Below, piece after piece: positions 14,107 to 22,322 of a DNA stretch of 38,650 nucleotides. The DNA is from Clostridia bacterium (GTDB lineage: Bacteria; Bacillota; Clostridia; Christensenellales; Aristaeellaceae). The notes below the pieces were generated by a model. It saw only the letters and a program-made list of their open reading frames with translations. It was not told the origin of the DNA and made no database searches. The position numbers were made by a program, and so were the translations under genes. The stretch is taken from contig JAFUOR010000106.1 in the NCBI GenBank assembly GCA_017481825.1, positions 1 to 38,650 on the forward strand, given 5' to 3'. The number at the start of each line of letters is the position of its first letter. Within the stretch, counting starts at the first letter, position 1.

Positions 14107-15240
14107 TCACTCGACCACGGCGTAGATGCCATCCTTGATGATGTACACAGTGGGAACCTTGGTCACTTCACCAGTGGAAGCCCAGGCCAGTTGGCCGGTC
14201 AGACCATCGACCTGCAGGTTCTGGAACTGAGCAATCAGCAGCTCGCATGCGTCTGCCGCAGAAGTATCGCCATTGATGCCAGCGTTCAGGGCAGCGGTGT
14301 ACAGGGCGTAGATGCCGTCATAGGCGTCTGCCGCAAACTGGTTGGGCTCCTCGCCGGCCAGGGCAACATACTTCTGCACGAAGGACTGGGTCTTCTCATC
14401 CTGAGAGGAAGCCGCGAAGGGCGTCAGCAGCATGAGGCCTTCAGCCAGGGTGGTGTCGAAACCTTCCAGGGCCAGAATACCGTCCATGCCGTCACAGCCG
14501 AAGAACACGGGATTGTAGTCCACGTCCTTGGCCTGCTTGAGGATCAGAGAAGCGGGGGTGTAGTAGATGGGCAGGAACACCAGATCAGCACCGGCATCCT
14601 TGCACTCAGCGATCTGCACGGAGAAATCGTGGTTATCGTCGGATGCAAAGGTCGTCTCGGCGACGATCTCCAGATTCAGCTCGGCACAACGCGCCTTGAA
14701 GGCCTGGAAGATGCCGGTGGAATAAGGATCAGCGTTGTTGTAGATCACAGCGATCTTGGTACCCATGGCCTTGGCCAGAACCATGTCAGCCGCAGCGACG
14801 CCCTGACCGGGATCGGTGAAGCAGACCTGGTAAACATTGTCCTTGCCCTCCGTGACAGCCGTCGCAGAGGCAGAGGGCGTGAGCATGAAGACGCGCTCCT
14901 CACAGGCCACGTCAGCCACAGCGATGCAGGGAGAGGTGGTGACAGTACCCAGGATCATCTGCGCGCCGCCATCCATCACAGCAGCATACGCATTGATGGC
15001 CTTTTCGGGATCATGCTCGTCATCCTCAATCAGCAGCTTGATCTGCACGCCGCCCAGTGCATTGATCTCATCGCAGGCGACCTGCGCGCCGTACTCAACA
15101 GCCTTGCCGTACACAGCAGCGCCGCCAGACAGCGGGCCGATAACGCCAATCTTGATAACGTCCTCCGCAGAGGCGGTAGCACACAGGCTCAGCATCATGC
15201 TCAGCGCCAGCACGAAAGCGAACAACTTACGAATCTTCAT
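14107..15240 (-). CDS. livK: Branched-chain amino acid ABC substrate-binding protein
   Basis: The 377-residue protein starts with a signal peptide (basic MKIRK, hydrophobic core, ATASAED near residue 25) followed by the type I periplasmic-binding fold: IKIGVIGPLSGGAAVYGKAVEYGAQVACDEIN. It captures branched-chain or related amino acids outside the membrane and delivers them to LivHM. A cysteine (LSLC) precedes the ASA site; it may be a non-standard lipobox, otherwise the protein would be released. The ATG at 15240 follows AAGGAGG. The frame is open to 15414, but the promoter lies within that stretch. Confidence 0.93.
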   Translation of the reverse strand: MKIRKLFAFVLALSMMLSLCATASAEDVIKIGVIGPLSGGAAVYGKAVEYGAQVACDEINALGGVQIKLLIEDDEHDPEKAINAYAAVMDGGAQMILGTVTTSPCIAVADVACEERVFMLTPSASATAVTEGKDNVYQVCFTDPGQGVAAADMVLAKAMGTKIAVIYNNADPYSTGIFQAFKARCAELNLEIVAETTFASDDNHDFSVQIAECKDAGADLVFLPIYYTPASLILKQAKDVDYNPVFFGCDGMDGILALEGFDTTLAEGLMLLTPFAASSQDEKTQSFVQKYVALAGEEPNQFAADAYDGIYALYTAALNAGINGDTSAADACELLIAQFQNLQVDGLTGQLAWASTGEVTKVPTVYIIKDGIYAVVE

Positions 15241-15306
15241 AACGAAAACCTCCTTATGCCTAATCACATTGCAGCGCCCAAAGGGGCTCTGCCAACGGAT
15301 GTACTT

Positions 15307-15335
15307 ATTATACAGAGAGAACGCTTTCTCTTCAA
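15307..15335 (-). promoter_or_regulatory. Promoter of the liv operon
   Basis: On the minus strand TTGAAG and TATAAT are separated by 17 bp. The 5' leader of about 60 nt contains a small stem (GCCC-CTTT-GGGC) before the livK ribosome site. Confidence 0.8.
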
Positions 15336-15421
15336 GCCATTTCCTGTATCTTTCCTGTTTTTTTGATGAGAATATTCGGATTTTCCGGCAATATCCGGCT
15401 GAAAAATCGACCATACAAACC

Positions 15422-15454
15422 GCCCGGATGACGTCTGTTCGGCATCATCCGGGC
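15422..15454 (-). terminator. Intrinsic terminator after spo0A
   Basis: A 10-bp stem (GCCCGGATGA with TCATCCGGGC) is followed on the minus strand by GGTTTGTATGG. It separates spo0A from the livK promoter. Confidence 0.7.
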
Positions 15455-15474
15455 AGCTTGAAAACATGGGATTC

Positions 15475-16254
15475 TTACGCGCTCCTCTGCTCCAGGGCAA
15501 GCTTGTCGGCAATCATGGCGATGAACTCGCCATTGGTGGGCTTGTCCTCCTTCGTCGCCACCCGGCAGCCGAAGGCCTTGTTGAGCGTATCGATGCGTCC
15601 GCGGCTCCAGGCGACCTCGATGGCGTGGCGGATGGCGCGCTCCACCTTGCTGGCGCTCGTGTTGAAGCGCTTGCCGATGCCGGGATACAGCTCCTTGGTG
15701 ATGCGGTTGATCACATCCGGGTTTTCCACCACCATCTTGACCGCCTCCCGCAGGAACTGGTAGCCCTTGATATGTGCGGGAATGCCGATGGTCAGGAAAA
15801 GGCTGGCCAACTTTTCGTCAATCGTCGGCGCGCGTCCGGGAACGGACACACGTGCCACGCCGCTCCCCAGTTCCGGCGCCTGACCGCATACCTCGCGGAT
15901 GCGTCCGGTCAGAACGCTCATGTCAAAAGGCTTGATCATGTAGAAGCGGGCGCCGCAGGCCACCGCACGCATGATGAAGTCATCTCTGCCCAGCGCGCTG
16001 ACCACAATGACCTGCGGCGGATTCTCGATCTGCTGCCGGTTCATCTCCTCCAGGAAGCTGTAGCCATCCATCTGCGGCATGATGATATCCAGTACGATCA
16101 CATCGACCGGCGTCTTGCCCAGCTTTTCCAGCGCCTCCAGCCCGGTAGCGCACTCCGCCACCACGCGCATTCCCTCCTGGCGGCTCAGGTGATCGCGCAT
16201 GCTGCGGCGCAGCTCCGCATTATCATCCACCAGCATGATTCGCATATTGTTCAT
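15475..16254 (-). CDS. spo0A: Sporulation master response regulator Spo0A
   Basis: The 259-residue protein has an N-terminal receiver (acidic pair near Asp10/11, phospho-acceptor Asp56 in VLDIIMPQMDG, Lys108 in IKPF), a linker, and the C-terminal Spo0A DNA-binding domain. TSASKVERAIRHAIEVAWSRGRIDTLN at about 199-225 is the recognition helix region, nearly invariant in spore formers. When phosphorylated it binds TTCGACA boxes and commits cells to sporulation. The ATG at 16254 lies 10 nt after AAGGGAG; a TTG just upstream is also well placed. In contrast to many spore formers, spoIVB is not next to it here. Spo0A boxes upstream suggest autoregulation. Confidence 0.97.
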   Translation of the reverse strand: MNNMRIMLVDDNAELRRSMRDHLSRQEGMRVVAECATGLEALEKLGKTPVDVIVLDIIMPQMDGYSFLEEMNRQQIENPPQVIVVSALGRDDFIMRAVACGARFYMIKPFDMSVLTGRIREVCGQAPELGSGVARVSVPGRAPTIDEKLASLFLTIGIPAHIKGYQFLREAVKMVVENPDVINRITKELYPGIGKRFNTSASKVERAIRHAIEVAWSRGRIDTLNKAFGCRVATKEDKPTNGEFIAMIADKLALEQRSA

Positions 16255-16353
16255 CAACCATAATCTCCCTTCATTGCGCGGCCTGTGTCCCAGCAGCGCG
16301 CTGCTCTGATCTTCCTCGGCAGGAAACATCCTCCTGACCGATCATTCGAGGGC

Positions 16354-16359
16354 ATTATA
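16354..16359 (-). promoter_or_regulatory. -10 box of spo0A promoter
   Basis: A perfect TATAAT on the minus strand lies about 95 nt before the spo0A start, with no recognisable -35 box at 16-18 bp. A partial Spo0A box (TGTCGGG on the plus strand, 16366-16372) sits in the spacer. This suggests activator control. Confidence 0.45.
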
Positions 16360-16437
16360 ACACTTTGTCGGGCGTTTGTGGGGATTGCGATGAAACCTCT
16401 TAATTATCGACACTTTCTCACCGGCGTCCAGCGGTCT

Positions 16438-16444
16438 TTCGACA
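16438..16444. promoter_or_regulatory. Spo0A box (exact match)
   Basis: The plus strand reads TTCGACA, the consensus Spo0A site. A six-of-seven match, ATCGACA, lies at 16406-16412. Both are upstream of the spo0A -10 box. Confidence 0.55.
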
Positions 16445-16492
16445 TCGTATGCCGCCGGTCATGGAAAGCTCGACAAAATGAAGCAAAGCTTC

Positions 16493-16499
16493 TGTCGAA
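16493..16499. promoter_or_regulatory. Spo0A box (exact match, opposite orientation)
   Basis: The plus strand reads TGTCGAA, the reverse complement of the Spo0A consensus. A six-of-seven match, CTCGACA, lies at 16469-16475. The site ends 19 bp before the -35 box of the regulator gene at 16598, a suitable place for activation or repression of that promoter. Confidence 0.55.
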
Positions 16500-16518
16500 A
16501 TTCCATCCCTAAAAAGTC

Positions 16519-16547
16519 TTGACATCCTTGAATTGCCATGATATATT
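16519..16547 (+). promoter_or_regulatory. Promoter of the ribbon-helix-helix gene
   Basis: A perfect TTGACA and TATATT are separated by 17 bp. The predicted start near 16554 lies inside the 36-bp palindrome, so a protein bound there would block transcription. Confidence 0.85.
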
Positions 16548-16580
16548 CTATATATGCTCCAATTGGAGCATATATAGAAT
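16545..16580. promoter_or_regulatory. Perfect 36-bp palindromic operator
   Basis: The 18-base half-site beginning at 16545 is exactly repeated in inverse complement up to 16580, with no mismatch and no spacer; the centre reads CCAATTGG. It overlaps the end of the -10 box and the predicted transcription start, and ends before the AGGAGGG ribosome site. Its position points to autorepression by the adjacent ribbon-helix-helix protein. In RNA it could also form an 18-bp hairpin. Confidence 0.75.
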
Positions 16581-16597
16581 TACAGGAGGGTTTCCTG

Positions 16598-17011
16598 ATG
16601 TCCAGCGAGATCAACATGGAAAAGGTATCGGTCAACATGAACGTCTCCACCCTGTCGCAGATTGACCTGCTGGTGGACGGGGGGTACTACTCCAACCGGA
16701 GCGATTTCATCAACCAGGCCGTGCGCGAGGCGCTCCGGCAGCAGCAGGGCGTGATTGATCACCTTGTTGACCGGCATGAGCGCCGTGCAGGGGGCGAAAA
16801 CAACTGGTTCATCGGCATCTACGGCATCACCGCCAAGGATGTGGAGGAGATGTACCAGCAGGGCGCGCACGAGAGCCTCACCGGCTACGGCGTGCTGCAC
16901 ATCGCCGCCGACTGCGACGAGGAGAAGCTGTTTGCCGCGGTGGAGCGCATCAGCGTGCGCGGCAAGGTGCATGCCAGCGCCAGCATCAAAGCCCATTACG
17001 GGATCAGGTAA
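16598..17011 (+). CDS. Ribbon-helix-helix (CopG/NikR-like) regulator
   Basis: The 137-residue protein begins with a ribbon-helix-helix DNA-binding unit: strand EKVSVNMNVSTLSQIDLLV, then GYYSNRSDFINQAVREALRQQ (residues about 7-50). The C-terminal 80 residues (WFIGIYGITAKDVEEMYQ... to ASASIKAHYGIR) look like a small alpha/beta effector or oligomerisation domain, matching the NikR layout. The clustered His and Cys nickel ligands of NikR are not evident; I see only scattered His and one Cys. The ATG follows AGGAGGG. It is divergent from spo0A and probably represses itself through the palindrome. Effector and wider targets are unknown. Confidence 0.8.
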   Translation: MSSEINMEKVSVNMNVSTLSQIDLLVDGGYYSNRSDFINQAVREALRQQQGVIDHLVDRHERRAGGENNWFIGIYGITAKDVEEMYQQGAHESLTGYGVLHIAADCDEEKLFAAVERISVRGKVHASASIKAHYGIR

Positions 17012-17019
17012 AAACATCA

Positions 17020-17051
17020 AGGGCTGCCGCAATGCGATCTGCGGCAGCCCT
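17020..17051. terminator. Hairpin between convergent genes
   Basis: A 12-bp perfect stem (AGGGCTGCCGCA with TGCGGCAGCCCT) has an 8-nt loop. It lies 8 bp after the regulator stop and 11 bp past the end of the converging 647-residue gene. The T-runs are weak on both sides. Confidence 0.6.
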
Positions 17052-17062
17052 CTTATCGTGAA

Positions 17063-19006
17063 TCACTGTTCAAATGTCCATCGGATGGCTACACATGTTC
17101 CTACGGTGTTCAGCTCGTAATCCAGCTGCCACATCAGGCTGTCCGCAGTGGAGGCGCGGTAGCGAATGATCTTCGTGCCATCCTCCTGCTTGTAGATTTT
17201 GCCCTTGTCATCCTCGTCCTCATAGAGACCGCGATTGCCTGAGGGGCTTTCCACCTGTCCGAAATCCTTGAACTTCGAGGTGATCTCCTTCTCCGTCATG
17301 CCGACGGCCGTGGAGCGCGGGCCCTTGAACTGATCCGTGGTGAAGTACAGCTCCGCCAGCACCCAGCCGGTTCTAACCTTCATGAAGGCCGCATGGCCCC
17401 ACGGATACAGATACTTCTCGCACTGACCATCGATGTTGGACAGGGATACCATCTCCATGGACGTACCGCTGCCGTATTCGCTGATGAAGCTCTCGCGCGT
17501 GGTCACGCCCAGCTTCATATCGCCAATGAAATCCTTGAGGGTGGAGTACATGCTCTCCGGGTAGGGGCCCTTGTCGAACTTAAAGTAGCGCTCAAAGGTA
17601 GTGCTGCTCTTCATGTACCCGTTGACGGAGATGGCCTTGAGGGTCACGCCGCCGCCGGGCAGCTCGATGCCCTCGCCCGTGAAGATGGGGCTGTCAGGAT
17701 CGGGCTGGGAGCCGTCGATGGTGTAGTAGATGGTGATGGTCTGGGCAACCTTGTCATCCAGCGTTGCCTCATAGCCGGGGTTCTTCTCCAGTTCCTCGTC
17801 CGTCAGCGTGCCGGGACGCAGTATCAGGTTCTTCACGCGGTAGTTGTAGGTGCCGGGCGCCAGGTTACAGTCCGGCTGCAGGGGGGTAGGCATGTAAATC
17901 TGGTAGGATGCTTCCATCTCGTCGCTCACCAGATCGCCGTTGACCGCCACTGCGCGGATGTTATGCTCGCCTTCGCCCAGCTCAAGCGGCCCGGTATAAA
18001 GCACGCCTTCATCCGGCAGGATGGCATAGATGTCCGTGGTATACACCACATCGTAATCCTCCGCCTGCAACAGCTCGACGGTCTTCTTCTCCGTGTAGTA
18101 GCCTGCAATCACGCTGGCCTGGGGAACGGAGGGCAGCAGCTCTGAGCGCTGCGTGCGGAAGGACGCCACGCCCGTGTTCTGGTATGCCAGCTGCAAAACC
18201 GCCGCTGCGTCCGCATCGCGTCCCATTGCCAGCAGCACGCGCGCCTGATTACGGTATGCCTCCGGCGCACTGGGGACGACTTCCGTGTACACATAGGCGT
18301 AGACTTCCTCGGCCATGGTCAGGTTGCCGTCCGCCTCGTAGGCGCTGCCCAGCATCAGCAGGCCGGAGACATTTACATTGTCCTCGCCATCCAGCTCCCT
18401 GGCGCGGGTGAAGTAGTCCACCGCACGCTCGATATCACCGGTATTCATATACTCCTCGCCCACCTGCCACAGCGCTGCTGATGAGGCCTCCTGCCCCATG
18501 CGGGCCATGATCACCTGGCCGCCGGGCGTTCTGGTGAGGTAGAGGTATGCGCCGACAATCAGCAGGATCACCATCACGCCGCAGCCGATGAGCACATGGG
18601 CCCAGTTGACCATCCGCTGATGCTGCATGCTTCGCTGCACGCGGCTGGTACGGGCATGCTGGCGCGCCACCGTCGGCCTGGAGGCGCTGGTCGGCGCCAG
18701 AGGAATATCCGGCCCCACACCCAGGATGCGTCCCGTCTCACTGAGCACATCGCGTTCGCCGTAGATAGCAGCGCTGCTCTCCCGCACAGGCGGAGGCGTG
18801 GTATCCTCAAAGGAGCGGCTGGCCCCGCTGGAGCCGTGCTGCTCCCTGGGAGGCTCGATGGCCGTCTGTTTGTTCCGCAGATGGCGGCCCTGGCGGAAGC
18901 TCATCAGATCCTCGCTATCGCCGCTGCCGCGTTCAAGCAGCTTGCCGCAGCGCCGACACACGATCTCCTCATCCGTGGCGTAGGTGCCGCACTTAGGGCA
19001 CAGCAT
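17063..19006 (-). CDS. Zinc-ribbon, TPR and CHB_HEX-like membrane protein
   Basis: The 647-residue protein starts with a zinc ribbon (CPKC at 3-6 and CRRC at 17-20), followed by a polar linker and one membrane helix at about 134-157. TPR-like repeats cover about 175-275 (EEYMNTGDIERAVDYFTRARELD and similar). A segment with YYTIDGSQPDPDSPIFTGEGI and KAISVNGYMKSS resembles the chitobiase/beta-hexosaminidase C-terminal module, and an earlier copy may lie near 315-365. The last 150 residues are a globular domain I do not recognise. The zinc ribbon should be cytoplasmic and the rest outside. It is the last gene of the long operon, 18 bp after the HD gene. A link between cytoplasm and envelope is inferred. 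Confidence 0.75.
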   Translation of the reverse strand: MLCPKCGTYATDEEIVCRRCGKLLERGSGDSEDLMSFRQGRHLRNKQTAIEPPREQHGSSGASRSFEDTTPPPVRESSAAIYGERDVLSETGRILGVGPDIPLAPTSASRPTVARQHARTSRVQRSMQHQRMVNWAHVLIGCGVMVILLIVGAYLYLTRTPGGQVIMARMGQEASSAALWQVGEEYMNTGDIERAVDYFTRARELDGEDNVNVSGLLMLGSAYEADGNLTMAEEVYAYVYTEVVPSAPEAYRNQARVLLAMGRDADAAAVLQLAYQNTGVASFRTQRSELLPSVPQASVIAGYYTEKKTVELLQAEDYDVVYTTDIYAILPDEGVLYTGPLELGEGEHNIRAVAVNGDLVSDEMEASYQIYMPTPLQPDCNLAPGTYNYRVKNLILRPGTLTDEELEKNPGYEATLDDKVAQTITIYYTIDGSQPDPDSPIFTGEGIELPGGGVTLKAISVNGYMKSSTTFERYFKFDKGPYPESMYSTLKDFIGDMKLGVTTRESFISEYGSGTSMEMVSLSNIDGQCEKYLYPWGHAAFMKVRTGWVLAELYFTTDQFKGPRSTAVGMTEKEITSKFKDFGQVESPSGNRGLYEDEDDKGKIYKQEDGTKIIRYRASTADSLMWQLDYELNTVGTCVAIRWTFEQ

Positions 19007-19024
19007 GGGCTGTCACCTCCCCTG

Positions 19025-19714
19025 TCAAAGCTGATTCTCCCCCTCCGTGCGGGGGCGGTTGTTGATGGACTGACCGTTGATCACCAGATCAAAGGAGCAG
19101 CGCAGGAACGCCGCCGCCTTCTCACACATCACAATCCGGCTCATGTAGATGTTCAGATACTCCATCACCGACGAGGACTCGTCCATCGTCAGTTCATGGC
19201 GGATGACGCGATTCGTCCGGTCAACGGTGACGCGGTTTTCCTGGATGGAGAAATTTACACGGTCATGAATATCCGTCACATCCGGCTTACCGCCGCGGAC
19301 GCGGGTCTTGTGGGCGTCGGACTTGTCGCCCAGCGCCAATGCCGCAGACACCGCACTGGAAATGAAGCCGCTCTGCTCCTCGTGGTTGCCCACGGCAGTG
19401 ATGACCTCCATGATATCCGCCATGTCCATCTCCGTTTCGCGAAGGATGGGCAGCAGCAGCACCGCGCCCAGCGGACCGTGATTGTGGCGGTTGACCGAAT
19501 TGCCCACATCATGCACCCATCCGGCAATCGCCGCCAGCTCGACCTCCCTGGGGGAATACCCCAGCGCCTTCAAAATGCCCGACGCCGTTTTGCTCACGTA
19601 GCTCACATGACGCGGCCCGTGCTCGGTATAACCCATCGCTTCCAGATACCGGTTGCCCGCGCGGATCAACGCGCGGATTTCATCATTTTGCTTGATATCC
19701 TGTAATGTAACCAT
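19025..19714 (-). CDS. HD-domain phosphohydrolase-like protein
   Basis: The 229-residue protein carries the metal-dependent HD pattern: His36 in EHGPRHVSYV, His68-Asp69 in AGWVHDVGNS, His77/79 in NRHNHGPLGA and His111 in VGNHEEQSG. Such proteins hydrolyse phosphomonoesters or phosphodiesters, often of nucleotides or cyclic dinucleotides. No sensory domain is attached. The start at 19714 follows AAGGAG by 6 nt. A longer frame reaches into the preceding gene but has no better ribosome site. Substrate cannot be read from the sequence. Confidence 0.8.
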   Translation of the reverse strand: MVTLQDIKQNDEIRALIRAGNRYLEAMGYTEHGPRHVSYVSKTASGILKALGYSPREVELAAIAGWVHDVGNSVNRHNHGPLGAVLLLPILRETEMDMADIMEVITAVGNHEEQSGFISSAVSAALALGDKSDAHKTRVRGGKPDVTDIHDRVNFSIQENRVTVDRTNRVIRHELTMDESSSVMEYLNIYMSRIVMCEKAAAFLRCSFDLVINGQSINNRPRTEGENQL

Positions 19715-19772
19715 GCTTGTCTCCTTGTAACCACGGCTTCTGCGCCCCTTCAACAACGCAGCGGCTTCATTC

Positions 19773-20618
19773 TTATTCCTCGCCGTCTTCCATTGCGCGC
19801 AGGGCGGCGTATTCGTCGTCCTCAAAGAATTCACGCTTGGGCGCCTCTCCGCCCAGGGACTCGATGGCGCTGCGCAGCTCGATGAAATCCATGTAACGGC
19901 ACTTCTCGTCATTGGCGGCTTCCATCAGCACGGGCAGAGCGCGATCATCGCCCAGCTTGCCCAGATAGGAAGCAAACAGCGCGCGGCGAGTGGGGTTCTC
20001 CTTAAATAAACGAACGGCAAGGGCAAAAACCTGCTCATTGCCCGGATAATTCACCAGCACGTCCAGCAGCGCCTCCTGACCGGCAGCGTTGGCATGGGGC
20101 AGCTCACTGAGCATGGGCTGCACAACCACCTTGCCCATATCGCGCAGGCTGTCCAGCGCATTGTCCGCCAGATCGTCATGCTCCTTGCGGTTCAGCTGCC
20201 ACTGGATGTAGAGCATCTTGGGCAGATCGCTCTCCATCTCGCGCAGCACGCCGATGGCCGTCATGCGGGCCTCCTCGGTGATGTCGGGATTGTCCTCGTC
20301 CTTGAGCAGCGCCAGAAGACGCTTCTCGCAGGGCTTGCCCACCGTCTGAATCTGCTCCAGCAGCAGATCCGGCACGGGAATCTCCCGGCGGCAGTACTCC
20401 ACCATCCAGTCCACCAGATCCTTCGCGTCCTCAAACTGGGTGAAGTATGCGCCGGGCGTCACGCCGTCCAGCCACCTGGCAGGGGTGTTCAGGAACATCA
20501 TGTACACCCGGGGCATGTCAGCCTCCATCGCATCGAAATTGCGATATTCGTGGCTGTGCTCCGCCATCCATTTGGAGGTAAAATCGGCAAACTTATCGTC
20601 AAAATTGATGCACTTCAT
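19773..20618 (-). CDS. Hypothetical helical-repeat (HEAT-like) protein
   Basis: The 281-residue soluble protein is almost entirely helical. The central part repeats the HEAT-like pattern of paired helices (NALDSLRDMGKVVVQPMLSELPHANAAGQEALLDVLVNY, then LGKLGDDRALPVLMEAANDEKCRYMDFIELRSAIESLG). The tail is acidic (FFEDDEYAALRAMEDGEE). No catalytic motif is visible. It overlaps the upstream TPR gene by four bases (ATGA), so the two are translated together and may form a scaffold pair. Function unknown. Confidence 0.75.
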   Translation of the reverse strand: MKCINFDDKFADFTSKWMAEHSHEYRNFDAMEADMPRVYMMFLNTPARWLDGVTPGAYFTQFEDAKDLVDWMVEYCRREIPVPDLLLEQIQTVGKPCEKRLLALLKDEDNPDITEEARMTAIGVLREMESDLPKMLYIQWQLNRKEHDDLADNALDSLRDMGKVVVQPMLSELPHANAAGQEALLDVLVNYPGNEQVFALAVRLFKENPTRRALFASYLGKLGDDRALPVLMEAANDEKCRYMDFIELRSAIESLGGEAPKREFFEDDEYAALRAMEDGEE

Positions 20619-22285
20619 TGGATTTCTCCTTCTCCGGACACATCCGGCATTTGTTCCATTTGATTGCCCAGGCGGCGCAGCTTACGGCTGAGCTTACGGG
20701 GAGACACCGGCATCTGGCGCACTACGCGCGCAGCAGCTTCCTCCATGCCGCACATCCGAAGGTAGAGCACCTCCATCGCCTTGCACCACAGATACGCGCC
20801 GTTGCCGCCTGCGTCCTCCCGCTGGGATTCGGTCATGCACGACCAGAGCGTCGCGGCAAAATCCACGATGCTTTCACTCTGCTGATACCGCCGTGTTTCC
20901 GTCAGCAGCAGGGGCAAAAAGCGCCGCCAGGGGCGTTTGGATGCAGCTGAGGCCGTGACCGGCCGGCACTGCACCTCCGTGTAGCGCGCCCCGACAAGCA
21001 TCGGCATCGGCTCATGGCAGCCCTTCTCCGCCAAGGCGTAGAGGGCATGACGGCGCACCTCAGGATGCAGGCAGGGCCGTACCAGCAGCTCGCGCATATA
21101 GCGCATCGCCTCCGGCGCGCCTGCAAAGCAGTCCAGCACCTCCATGGCGATGGCCTGCTCTCCTTCGTCAGGCGAGGCGGCACACCAGTCCAGCAGCATC
21201 CGGCTGCGGCTGCCGTGGCGAAAAAAATCCTCCTTTGCCACGCTGTCCCGCAGCTCCTGCTGCTGAGCCGCCATGGCGCTTCGCGGCAGCTTGCCCGGCG
21301 CGGGAACGCCCTCCTCCGGGTGCTCCTGCATCCAGGCCAACAGCGTCATCGCCCGCCGATCCGTCGGGTCGATGGACAGGATCAGCCGCCAGAGATTCGC
21401 TGCGCCCTCCCGGTCATCCTGCTCAAAAAGCATGGTGGCCCTGGCATGCAAAAGCGGTATGCGGTGAGGATGCTTCTGCATCCTGCGTTTCAGATAAGCC
21501 TCCGTCGTTTTCCAGGCATCCAGCGCCCAGGCCGCTGTGAGAAACTGATCCTCCGACACGGGATCATCGCACATCGGGCCAGCCTTGGCCAGGAAGGCAA
21601 CGGCCATGCGGCGCTGGTTTCGCTGGGAAAGCAGCGTCGCCATGCTGGTCAACACGCGCGGATCACCCGGCGCTTTCTTCAGCGCCCGGGCGAGATACTT
21701 CATGGCCTGCTGATGATCCCATTCCAGCATACTCATCAGCGCCAGGGTGGTCAGGATGCGTTCTGGCTCCCCGCTCAGGCGGACAGCACGCTCCACCCGT
21801 CTAACGCCCAATGCGCGCTGCTCCGTCATCATGAGTGACATGCCGCGCCGCAAAAGCAGGGGCAGGCGGTGTGCTTCCCTGTGCTCCACGCCAGCCTCGG
21901 CCTCCGCCAGCAGGAGCCTTGCCGCATCGCTTTCCGGCGACCAGGGATCCTCCTGCAGCTGATGGTACAGACAGTCCGCCGCGAGCTCCTTCTGCCCCAG
22001 CGCCATCTGGCACCGGGCCATCTCCAGCCATGCCGCACAGGGGTGATCCTCCCGGGCCAGAACCCGCGAAAGGAGCACTGCCGCCTGCTCATGGCAACCC
22101 ATCTGGCGCATCACTTCGGCCAAATCAAACCAGCCGACGGTGGCGTCATCCTTCTCGGCCGCGCGGCGCAGGAGCAGCACGCTCTCCAGCGGCTGTCCCC
22201 GGCGGCGGTAATGTGAGGCGCTGCGTCGCAGCTTCCCGGCCGAAAAGGCAAAGGGCACGACCATGCCCCGCTTCATGTCACTCAT
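20615..22285 (-). CDS. TPR-repeat protein of unknown function
   Basis: About 556 residues, soluble, with at least eight helical TPR-like repeats (for example VGWFDLAEVMRQMGCHEQAAVLLSRVLARE and ATMLFEQDDREGAANLWRLILSIDPTDRRA). The C-terminal 200 residues are helical but less repetitive. There is no signal peptide and no enzyme motif, so it is probably a protein-protein scaffold. I chose the ATG at 22285, five bases after GCAGGAG; a GTG two codons earlier is too close to that site. It ends in the ATGA overlap with the HEAT-like gene and follows hslO by 37 bp. Confidence 0.75.
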   Translation of the reverse strand: MSDMKRGMVVPFAFSAGKLRRSASHYRRRGQPLESVLLLRRAAEKDDATVGWFDLAEVMRQMGCHEQAAVLLSRVLAREDHPCAAWLEMARCQMALGQKELAADCLYHQLQEDPWSPESDAARLLLAEAEAGVEHREAHRLPLLLRRGMSLMMTEQRALGVRRVERAVRLSGEPERILTTLALMSMLEWDHQQAMKYLARALKKAPGDPRVLTSMATLLSQRNQRRMAVAFLAKAGPMCDDPVSEDQFLTAAWALDAWKTTEAYLKRRMQKHPHRIPLLHARATMLFEQDDREGAANLWRLILSIDPTDRRAMTLLAWMQEHPEEGVPAPGKLPRSAMAAQQQELRDSVAKEDFFRHGSRSRMLLDWCAASPDEGEQAIAMEVLDCFAGAPEAMRYMRELLVRPCLHPEVRRHALYALAEKGCHEPMPMLVGARYTEVQCRPVTASAASKRPWRRFLPLLLTETRRYQQSESIVDFAATLWSCMTESQREDAGGNGAYLWCKAMEVLYLRMCGMEEAAARVVRQMPVSPRKLSRKLRRLGNQMEQMPDVSGEGEIQ

Positions 22286-22322
22286 GAACACTCCTGCAAA
22301 AAGGATTCATACTCAATCGGTT

